A stretch of 32,853 bases of DNA from IMG/VR virus record IMGVR_UViG_3300030090_003321, positions 1 through 32,853 of that record. One strand, 5' to 3'. Source of the DNA: a virus. Below are positions 16,895 to 23,228 of this stretch, in pieces. Both the position numbers and the translations under genes were made by a program. Numbering within the stretch: the first letter of the stretch is position 1; the number at the start of each line of letters is the position of its first letter. The notes beneath the pieces were generated by a model. The model searched no databases. It worked only from the letters and a program-made list of their open reading frames with translations, and had not been told where the DNA came from.

Positions 16895-17716
16895 TTGGAT
16901 AAAATTTTAGGTCTTGGCAGATCGGTAAAAAAGATATTGAATGCTTTTGCGATCTATCCTCAATATGAGATTTTTTATCTCAGCGAGGACGACCTTGGTG
17001 ACCACGGAGACATGGAGAGTTATGAGTCTGGCTTTTCTCCGCTAAGAATTGACAGCCGGCTGTTTAAGCTTAGGTATGAGGCTGAGATTTTGTTTGTTGT
17101 TTTTGGCGGTGCAGAGGTCAATGGGTGTTCTCTTCGTATACTTGAGATGTTGAAAGATAGTAAAATAACTATTTTATATATTGACCCAGACAGTGATTTA
17201 TTAACCAAGCGACAAAGAATGAACAACAGAATTTCTCTTGGGGTGTTACAAGAATACGCCAGGTCTGGTATGTTTGATATGCTTTACATTGTTTCGGAAG
17301 TTGAGATTAAGAAAGCGATGGGCGAGGTAAGTTTGTTGGAGTATGACGATAAACTGGCAGACTATCTTGTTTCAACTTTTGGCATGTTTAATTATTTCCT
17401 TCACTCTGATCCAATTAGGAAAGTTGAAAAAGAAATCAAAAAGGGTTTGAGGATTGGCACCCTTGGGTTTTTTCAAATGGGAGACAGTAGAGAGGAGCTT
17501 TGTTTAGCTCCACTATCTGACATAAAACAGAAGGTTTATTACTATGGGCTAACCTCGGAAGAGATAAGTAATCCAGGGTTGATGACGGAGATAAGAGAAC
17601 AACTAAGCCGGCAAAAAGAAACAGGGTTTGATTGTTCTTATGAGGTTCACGAAATAGATGGCTATCATAACTCAACCATTTTATGCGCCTACACTGACTA
17701 CACTCAGCAAGTATGA
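16895..17716 (+). CDS. Divergent FtsZ/tubulin-like protein lacking the GTPase signature
   Basis: A 273-residue protein from TTG, one base after the polymerase stop. The layout follows FtsZ/tubulin: an N-terminal ILGLGRSVKKIL loop-helix (4-15); strand and loop LFVVFGGAEVNG (66-77) in place of the GGGTGTG signature; ITILYIDPD (91-99) as the strand after it; a helix with LGVLQEYARSGMFDMLYIV (115-133) like the FtsZ helix-strand before the 'PND' turn; and a C-terminal domain with VYYYGLTSEEI (214-224) and YEVHEIDG followed by a final strand. The glycine loop is degenerate and the catalytic NxDxxD of the T7 loop is absent (SDPIRKVE instead). It may bind nucleotide poorly or not at all. Possible roles are inhibition of host FtsZ or a scaffold. 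The call is by pattern, not alignment. Confidence 0.6.
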   Translation: MDKILGLGRSVKKILNAFAIYPQYEIFYLSEDDLGDHGDMESYESGFSPLRIDSRLFKLRYEAEILFVVFGGAEVNGCSLRILEMLKDSKITILYIDPDSDLLTKRQRMNNRISLGVLQEYARSGMFDMLYIVSEVEIKKAMGEVSLLEYDDKLADYLVSTFGMFNYFLHSDPIRKVEKEIKKGLRIGTLGFFQMGDSREELCLAPLSDIKQKVYYYGLTSEEISNPGLMTEIREQLSRQKETGFDCSYEVHEIDGYHNSTILCAYTDYTQQV

Positions 17717-17725
17717 GACATGTCG

Positions 17726-17748
17726 AACTATATACATTACTAAAGGAG
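17726..17748 (+). promoter_or_regulatory. Candidate phage promoter, ACTATATAC type, before 17,788 gene
   Basis: AACTATATACATTACTAAAG followed by GAG resembles the element before the tail tube gene (6492) over its full length. It sits in the short gap after the FtsZ-like gene. No sigma-70 -35 box is evident. Confidence 0.35.
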
Positions 17749-17787
17749 CATGTTTGTTAGGTGTCAAATTTCAAAAGAGGGTGTTTG

Positions 17788-18186
17788 ATGGCTACCTTTG
17801 TACGAGGTAGCGAAGAGGAAGTAGAGCTAGTAATACAAAGCATTGTTAATAATGTTTTGCTAACTAATAAGTATATTTTTGTAATGAGCGACGAGGATGA
17901 TCCTGATAACAGGATTATTACTTACAATGCAGATGGGCACAACTCGGATATTAGAGAAGTTACTGGCGGTCACTTCACGCTGAGGTTGCACAGAAAAAAG
18001 AAAACAAATACTTTGTATACGATAAATGGGTTGAATCTAGCCATTGAGGACGAGCACGGTAGAACTGGCAGGGACTTGCAGTTAGATTGGGAAAAATATA
18101 GGAACTGTATTTTGCTAGCTAAGGCTGCCTCGCTCAAGGTTGTGCAAGCGAAACTAGAACAAATTTTAGAAGTAGAAAACTTGTAA
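17788..18186 (+). CDS. Uncharacterised 132-residue protein
   Basis: I chose the ATG at 17788 because GAGGG lies six bases upstream; an in-frame GTG at 17761 would add nine residues but has its ribosome site 12 bases away. The family is not recognised. The sequence is alpha/beta and soluble: an acidic helix (EEEVELVIQSIVNNVLL), a strand with TNKYIFVMSDEDD, a basic TLRLHRKKKTNTLYTINGL strand pair and a long C-terminal helix (YRNCILLAKAASLKVVQAKL). There are no Cys pairs and no membrane segment. It lies between the FtsZ-like gene and the hsp20 promoter, apparently with its own promoter-like element. Confidence 0.7.
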   Translation: MATFVRGSEEEVELVIQSIVNNVLLTNKYIFVMSDEDDPDNRIITYNADGHNSDIREVTGGHFTLRLHRKKKTNTLYTINGLNLAIEDEHGRTGRDLQLDWEKYRNCILLAKAASLKVVQAKLEQILEVENL

Positions 18187-18194
18187 TTTTTTTC

Positions 18195-18222
18195 TTTACA
18201 AATATTTTAAATCATGTATTAT
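18195..18222 (+). promoter_or_regulatory. Sigma-70-type promoter for hsp20
   Basis: TTTACA (18195-18200) and TATTAT (18217-18222) are spaced by 16 bases. The expected start of transcription is near 18229, giving a leader of about 86 bases. This is the first host-type promoter in the window and marks the switch to non-structural genes. Confidence 0.7.
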
Positions 18223-18233
18223 TTAATTGTAGA

Positions 18234-18307
18234 AAGCAAGTGGCTGTGCGGTGCTTGCATTCTTGACTGCCTTCGGGAGTCATAACAACCTTGCTTATTA
18301 AAGGAGG
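18234..18307 (+). promoter_or_regulatory. Structured hsp20 leader, candidate RNA thermometer
   Basis: AAGCAAG (18234-18240) can pair with CTTGC at 18254 or, perfectly over 7 bases, with CTTGCTT at 18290-18296. A second hairpin, TGACT/AGTCA (18264-18268/18278-18282), closes on a CTTCGG tetraloop with one bulged G. CCTT (18289-18292) can pair with AAGG (18301-18304) inside the ribosome site AAGGAGG. A TTGCT opposite the ribosome site is a mark of ROSE-type heat-shock thermometers. The alternative pairings suggest a switch between a closed and an open ribosome site. Confidence 0.5.
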
Positions 18308-18314
18308 AAACAAA

Positions 18315-18731
18315 ATGAGCAATTTAGTACGATACAACACACCTAGTCTTCTTGGACGTTCGATCTTTGATGAACTGTTTGGAGACTTCCAATCACTGGC
18401 GAGAAAGTCAACCTCGGGATATCCCGTAGCTGACATCTTCTCCAATGAAGACGGGAGCACAACTCTTGAGTTCGCTCTCGCAGGTTTTAGTAAAGAGGAT
18501 CTTAGTATTGAGATCCAACCAGAGAAAAGTAGTCTTACTGTGCGTGCGGAGGCTAACGGCGATGGGGACAGCAATAGACGTATTGCACGCCGCAGCTTCC
18601 AAAAGACTTTTGTGAACTATGATAGCAACCTAGACCTAACGGCTAGTACTGCTGAGTTTCACAACGGGTTATTGTCAGTCACTATCCCACGGAAGGCTGA
18701 GGTCCAGCCCGTCATTATTGATATCAACTAA
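18315..18731 (+). CDS. hsp20: Small heat-shock protein (Hsp20 / alpha-crystallin)
   Basis: A 138-residue holdase chaperone. The ATG at 18315 has AAGGAGG seven bases before it, and I prefer it to the in-frame TTG at 18291. An N-terminal IFDELFGDF helix is followed by an alpha-crystallin domain: VADIFSNEDG (38-47), LEFALAGFSKEDLSIEI (51-67), LTVRAEA, and the signature AEFHNGLLSVTIP (113-125), where Gly-Leu-Leu stands for G-V-L. The I-x-I motif at the end is represented by VIIDI. Such genes are common in T4-like marine phages and may aid capsid or scaffold folding. The single-gene unit is framed by a promoter, a structured leader and a strong terminator. Confidence 0.93.
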   Translation: MSNLVRYNTPSLLGRSIFDELFGDFQSLARKSTSGYPVADIFSNEDGSTTLEFALAGFSKEDLSIEIQPEKSSLTVRAEANGDGDSNRRIARRSFQKTFVNYDSNLDLTASTAEFHNGLLSVTIPRKAEVQPVIIDIN

Positions 18732-18755
18732 GAAGGTATCAAAATTCGCACAGCC

Positions 18756-18785
18756 AAAAGGAGGGGGGTAACCCCCTCCTTTTTC
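18756..18785 (+). terminator. Strong rho-independent terminator after hsp20
   Basis: AAAAGGAGGGGG (18756-18767) pairs over 12 perfect base pairs with CCCCCTCCTTTT (18772-18783), loop GTAA, then further T bases. It isolates hsp20 from the replication genes. Confidence 0.95.
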
Positions 18786-18815
18786 TTAGGAAACAAAAAA
18801 AGATTGAAAAAGTTC

Positions 18816-18843
18816 TTTACAGCATGTCGAAGTGGTGTATAGT
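18816..18843 (+). promoter_or_regulatory. Sigma-70-type promoter for replication genes
   Basis: TTTACA (18816-18821) and TATAGT (18838-18843) with 16 bases between, 37 bases before the ssDNA-binding protein start. Strong match to host-type promoters. It probably drives the ssDNA-binding protein and downstream recA-like genes. Confidence 0.7.
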
Positions 18844-18879
18844 ATGTTTAAGGTCAACTAACCAGCAAAGGAGAATACA

Positions 18880-19656
18880 ATGGGTATTGATCTAGATAAA
18901 ATGCGTGCCAAGTACCAGGCACTAACCAACAAGGGCGGTAGCAGCGACGACCGATTCTGGAAGCCAGAAGAGGGAACTCAAGTTATCCGTATTGTAGCCC
19001 CGGAGGATGGCGATCCCTTCCGTGACTACATGTACCACTATCGTTTGGGCACTGAGGGTAAGACCACCTTCATCAGTCCACGATCGTTTGGTCAGAAGGA
19101 CCCCATCGCTGAGTTTGGCAATCAGCTTTGGAACGAGGGCACTGACGAGTCAAAGGAAATGGCTCGCAAGTTTTTCCCTCGTATGCGTGTGTTTGCGCCA
19201 GTGGTTGTTCGAGGTGAAGAAGAGAAAGGTGTTCGCATTTGGGGTTTCTCAAAGACCACCTATGAAGCTCTGCTTCGCCTAGTGATTGACCCTGAGTATG
19301 GCGACATCACTGATGTACACACCGGCACTGACATTCGTGTTGATTACGGCAAGAAGGCTGGGCAAATGTACCCAACCACTGAGATCCGTCCAATGCGTAA
19401 GACGTCTGCCCTGGCAGAGAGCGATGATGCAATCAATGGGCTCTTGGAAACTATTCCTAACTTTGGAGAGTTGTTCCCAGAGACCACTTATGATCAAGCG
19501 CATCAGCTACTTCAGGAGACTCTTAATGCAGGTGTTGAGGACACCTCCGATGGAAGCACTCGTTATGCTTCGGAAACTACGGAGACCACCACCACCGCTA
19601 CGGACAGTAACGCAGTGACCAACATTGATCAGGCGTTCGACGAGCTTCTGGCGTAG
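18880..19656 (+). CDS. Single-stranded DNA-binding protein, T4 gp32-like
   Basis: A 258-residue protein (T4 gp32: 301) with AAAGGAG before the ATG. The N-terminal FWKPEEGTQVIRIVAPEDGDPF (25-47, read in two parts around the GTQ turn) and the following YMYHYRLG segment are typical of gp32 relatives, in which a short basic arm precedes an OB-fold core. In this protein the arm is GIDLDKMRAKYQAL. The core has a strand/loop region with RIWGFSKTTYEALLRL. The C-terminus is an acidic, Thr/Ser-rich tail ending in IDQAFDELLA, the usual partner-binding end. I see no clear zinc Cys set of T4 gp32. It coats ssDNA and recruits replication and recombination proteins. Its own sigma-70 promoter heads the replication group. 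Confidence 0.82.
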   Translation: MGIDLDKMRAKYQALTNKGGSSDDRFWKPEEGTQVIRIVAPEDGDPFRDYMYHYRLGTEGKTTFISPRSFGQKDPIAEFGNQLWNEGTDESKEMARKFFPRMRVFAPVVVRGEEEKGVRIWGFSKTTYEALLRLVIDPEYGDITDVHTGTDIRVDYGKKAGQMYPTTEIRPMRKTSALAESDDAINGLLETIPNFGELFPETTYDQAHQLLQETLNAGVEDTSDGSTRYASETTETTTTATDSNAVTNIDQAFDELLA

Positions 19657-19724
19657 TTGACCCGTCAGCCCGCAGGGAGGCACGGGGCTACAGGTGTCTC
19701 TCCATTTTGGACAAAGAGGTAATC

Positions 19725-20783
19725 ATGACTAAAACTCTCGCAGATGATCTGCGTAAAGAATTAAATAAAGCAGCGAAGGAAACTATCGCTTATGACTTGC
19801 ACGGGGACAACCCCACAGATGTGAAGACTTGGATCTCTACTGGGTCAACCCTTCTTGATTATATTATTTCTAATCGACGAGACGGGGGCATCCCTGTTGG
19901 TAAACTCACCACGATTGCTGGCGAGTCGGCTAGTGGTAAGAGTTTGCTTGTGACACAGATCCTGGCAAACACTCAAAAGATGGGCGGCTTGGCAATCTAT
20001 ATTGACACTGAGAATGCGGCATCTCCAGACTTCATGGGGCAACTCGGCTTGGATACAGAGAATAACTTTATGTATATCCAGCCCGGAACTATTGAAGAGG
20101 TGTTTGAGAGCATCGAGCGGTTGATCAAACTTGTTCGTGAAAAAGCGCCTGACCGCCTGGTTTGTATTGTGTGGGACAGCGTTGCTGGCACACCAGTCAA
20201 GGCTGAGGTTGAAGGGGATTACGATCCCAACAGTCGCATCGGTCTGACAGCCAAGGCACTAGCTAAGGGTATGCGGAAAGTTACCGAGACGCTTGGTAAA
20301 GAACAGATCGCTATGGTTTTCACCAACCAGTTGAAGACCAACATCGGTGTGATGTTTGGAGACAACCGAGTGGAGCCAGGTGGCAAAGCTTTGCCCTATC
20401 ACGCCTCTGCTCGTATCTGGCTTACCCAACACAAGGGTAAAGCCAACGGACAGATCCTAAACGAAAAGAAGCAGGTCATTGGTTTTCACACCAGTGCCAA
20501 GACGATGAAGTCTCGCTTCGGACCATCACCAAGGAGTTGTGAGTTTGATGTATTATTTGACCTTGCTAACGACCGTGTTGGCGTTGATGATGAAGGTTCC
20601 TGGCTTAGTGCTATCGCTGGCACGCCTGGGTGTATTCGCAGCGGCGCTTGGTATACTATCAATGTTGACGGGGATGATAAAAAGTTCCAGAGCAAAGACT
20701 TCTTAGAACTTCTTAAAGACCCTGCATTTAAGGAAAGAGTTCTTGACATCTTAGAAGATGAATGTAGGATAGGGAAGAAATAA
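19725..20783 (+). CDS. RecA/UvsX recombinase
   Basis: A 352-residue protein. The ATG at 19725 has AAAGAGG upstream; a TTG at 19707 is in frame but lacks a site. It is a RecA-type ATPase with Walker A GESASGKS (66-73), a YIDTENA strand (the RecA 'FIDAEHA' region), Walker B VCIVWD (146-151) and an L1/L2-like region with TNQLKTNIGVMFGDN (Gly-rich loop contacts DNA). The protein drives strand exchange and recombination-dependent replication in T4-like phages. It ends with a charged helix. It sits between gp32-like and exonuclease genes, in line with co-functioning recombination partners. Confidence 0.93.
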   Translation: MTKTLADDLRKELNKAAKETIAYDLHGDNPTDVKTWISTGSTLLDYIISNRRDGGIPVGKLTTIAGESASGKSLLVTQILANTQKMGGLAIYIDTENAASPDFMGQLGLDTENNFMYIQPGTIEEVFESIERLIKLVREKAPDRLVCIVWDSVAGTPVKAEVEGDYDPNSRIGLTAKALAKGMRKVTETLGKEQIAMVFTNQLKTNIGVMFGDNRVEPGGKALPYHASARIWLTQHKGKANGQILNEKKQVIGFHTSAKTMKSRFGPSPRSCEFDVLFDLANDRVGVDDEGSWLSAIAGTPGCIRSGAWYTINVDGDDKKFQSKDFLELLKDPAFKERVLDILEDECRIGKK

Positions 20784-20799
20784 GGAATGGTCGTGACTC

Positions 20800-21750
20800 A
20801 TGAAAAGAGTGCTAGTAATCGATGGAATGAACAACTTCACGAGGTCCTATGTTGTGGACCCAACTTTAGATACCAACGGCAACCCCATCGGCGGGTTGTC
20901 TGGTTTCTTAAAGATCCTACAAAAGAACATCAGAGAGATTAGACCCGACAAGGTAGTTATCTGCTGGGAGGGACCAAGTGGCTCACTTAAGAGAAGGTCA
21001 CTTAACAAAAATTATAAAGCTGGTAGAAAAGCACCAAGACTCAACAGGCAGTATGACTTAACACCTCAAGAGGAAAAAGAAAATAAAATACAACAACACG
21101 TCCGCCTATTGGACTATCTTGAGCTTTTACCTGTCACCCAACTTGTTATTGACAATGTAGAGGCAGATGATTTAATTGCTTGGGCTGTCAGAGCAAAGTA
21201 TTTTGACGGCTGGCAAAAAGTTATCCTGTCTAACGATAAAGACTTCTACCAGTTGTGCGATGATGATACTATTATTGTTCGACCAGTTACAAAAGAGATT
21301 ATGAACAAAGCTAGGATTATTGACGAGTTTAATATACATCCCGATAACTTCGGGTTGGCTAGAGCTATCGTTGGCGATTCGTCAGATAACATCGCTGGTG
21401 TCGCTGGCGTTGGATTACCGACCGTGGCAAAAAGGTTACCTTTTTTGAAAGAGCAGAAGTCTTTTAACATCTCAGATGTAATTGATTACTGTAAAGAAAA
21501 CTCGGGCAAAGTCAAAGCTTACTCATCCATCGCTGACAACCAAGAAATGATAGCGAACAACTATGAGTTAATGCAATTATATATTCCCAGTATTTCGACA
21601 CAAGGAATTAGTAAGTTGCATTGGGCAATGGAAAACACTGGAAACACTCTTAATAAAACTAAGTTCCGTGCTATGCTGATGAAAGATGGTCTAGGTGGGC
21701 TTAACCTAAATGAAATGTTGATGTATCTTTCTAAGCAAGGCACGGAGTAA
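20800..21750 (+). CDS. 5'-3' exonuclease / RNase H-like (FEN family)
   Basis: A 316-residue protein of the flap endonuclease family. All acidic motifs are visible: D8 in LVIDGMN; NYKAGRK (71-77) in the helical arch; EADD (121-124); SNDKDF (144-149); and GDSSDNIAGVAGVG (192-205) with the helix-hairpin-helix that binds duplex DNA. It removes RNA primers and 5' flaps during lagging-strand synthesis, the role of T4 RNase H. In cellular Pol I this domain is fused to the polymerase; here the polymerase domain is a separate gene at 15679. The ribosome site (AAGGA at 20782) is 13 bases away and weak, so coupling to recA is likely. Confidence 0.93.
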   Translation: MKRVLVIDGMNNFTRSYVVDPTLDTNGNPIGGLSGFLKILQKNIREIRPDKVVICWEGPSGSLKRRSLNKNYKAGRKAPRLNRQYDLTPQEEKENKIQQHVRLLDYLELLPVTQLVIDNVEADDLIAWAVRAKYFDGWQKVILSNDKDFYQLCDDDTIIVRPVTKEIMNKARIIDEFNIHPDNFGLARAIVGDSSDNIAGVAGVGLPTVAKRLPFLKEQKSFNISDVIDYCKENSGKVKAYSSIADNQEMIANNYELMQLYIPSISTQGISKLHWAMENTGNTLNKTKFRAMLMKDGLGGLNLNEMLMYLSKQGTE

Positions 21751-21752
21751 CA

Positions 21753-23228
21753 ATGACTAAAGAACAACAAACTTTCTCTCAGTTCGGAAAATCTTTCCAA
21801 GAGAAGCTGGGGCGGATCATATTACATGATCGTGTGTTTGCGAACCAGATGTATGAGGTGTTAGAATATAAACACTTCGATAAAAAATATCTACAGGCGT
21901 TTGTCCAGTCCGTATTTGACTATAAGGAAAAGTACGGAACTCATCCTACATTTGCGATTATGGTACCAGTCATTAAAGACGAGTCGCAGGATTATCCTGA
22001 GTTGGTTAAGCGACAAGTGTTTGACTACCTTTCACGCATCAAAAGTGGTGATGTAAGTGGTGATGATTGTGAGTATGTCAAAGAGAAAGCATTAGACTTT
22101 TGCAAGAAGCAAAAACTTAAGGCTGCGATTCTTACGTCTGTTGACTTGTTGCAGAGTTCTAGCTTTGAAGAGATTCAAAAAGTAATCAACGAAGCGATGA
22201 AGCTGGGCACTGATAATGATCATGGGCACGACTTCATCCAAGACTTTGAGGCTAGGTATTTGCCGAAGGCAAGAAGTCCAGTTATGACCGGGTGGCAAGA
22301 GATTGATAGTATTACTCGTGGGGGTCTTGGCAAGAGGGAACTTGGTGTTGTGGTAGCACCGACCGGTGCCGGCAAGTCTATGGCTTTGGTTCATCTCGGG
22401 TCCAGGGCTGTCTTGATGGGTAAGACAGTTGTTCATTATACTTTAGAGTTGGCTGAGACTACTATCGGTTTGCGATATGATTCTGCGATCACCGGGGTGC
22501 CGTTGAGTATGACCTTTGAATACAAAGATCAAATCAAAGAAAAAATTACAAATATTGAGGGCGGCTTGATCGTCAAAGAATATCCAACAAAGTCTGCGAC
22601 TACAAAGACTTTGGAGAACCATCTTGATCGTCTGCGGCAAAAAGGTGTCGAACCAGACATGATTATTGTCGATTATGCTGACCTTCTTCGTCCTGCAAGA
22701 ACTAGTTACAAACAAGAACTTCGTCACTCGCTCGGAGACATCTACGAGGAGCTACGAGGTATCGCACAAAAGTATGACATCCCTGTTTGGACCGCATCGC
22801 AAACCAACAGAGGTGGATTAAATGCGGAGGTTATTACTATGGAATCAATCAGTGAAGCCTTCAACAAATGTTTTGTTGCTGACTTCATCTGCACGATCTC
22901 CAGAACAGCCCAAGATAAGACAGAAAATACTGGTAGAATGTTTGTTGCTAAGAATCGCAATGGACCGGACGGCATGGTCTATCCAATGAATATGGATACT
23001 AGTAAGGTTTACTTAGAAGTGTTGCCTGTCGAAGAGGGTGGAACCATTGATTCAGTGGTTGCCAAGACAAAAGAAGAGCAACAAAAATGGTTGACCAACA
23101 AGTATAAAAAGTTTTCTGGTAACGGTAGTGACACCCGTAATCAAAAGCAGAGAGAGTTCAAAGATAATATGAAGAACGAGTTGCGTGCATTAAAAGAAAA
23201 GCTAGACAAGGAGAAAGAAGCATCATGA
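21753..23228 (+). CDS. Replicative DNA helicase, DnaB/T4 gp41-like
   Basis: A 491-residue hexameric helicase. An N-terminal helical domain (about 1-170) is followed by a RecA-like motor with Walker A APTGAGKS (202-209), Walker B MIIVDYAD (303-310) and sensor WTASQTNR (346-353); near residue 185 SITRGGLGKRELGVV is the typical entry to the motor. The C-terminal tail is Lys-rich. It unwinds DNA ahead of the fork on the lagging strand. It begins two bases after the exonuclease stop, and its own stop overlaps the start of the reductase gene by four bases (ATGA), so translation is coupled. No primase is visible in the window. Confidence 0.93.
   Translation: MTKEQQTFSQFGKSFQEKLGRIILHDRVFANQMYEVLEYKHFDKKYLQAFVQSVFDYKEKYGTHPTFAIMVPVIKDESQDYPELVKRQVFDYLSRIKSGDVSGDDCEYVKEKALDFCKKQKLKAAILTSVDLLQSSSFEEIQKVINEAMKLGTDNDHGHDFIQDFEARYLPKARSPVMTGWQEIDSITRGGLGKRELGVVVAPTGAGKSMALVHLGSRAVLMGKTVVHYTLELAETTIGLRYDSAITGVPLSMTFEYKDQIKEKITNIEGGLIVKEYPTKSATTKTLENHLDRLRQKGVEPDMIIVDYADLLRPARTSYKQELRHSLGDIYEELRGIAQKYDIPVWTASQTNRGGLNAEVITMESISEAFNKCFVADFICTISRTAQDKTENTGRMFVAKNRNGPDGMVYPMNMDTSKVYLEVLPVEEGGTIDSVVAKTKEEQQKWLTNKYKKFSGNGSDTRNQKQREFKDNMKNELRALKEKLDKEKEAS

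Noticed and set aside
17750-17788. A 12-codon mini-gene (ATG 17750) whose TGA overlaps the ATG of the 132-residue gene
   Set aside because: The only ribosome site is one base from its ATG, too close to work. It could be a leader peptide but nothing else supports it.
19657-19724. Possible terminator or attenuator between the gp32-like and recA genes
   Set aside because: The GC-rich stretch gives only a 5-bp AGCCC/GGGCT stem with a long loop and no T-run, too weak to call.
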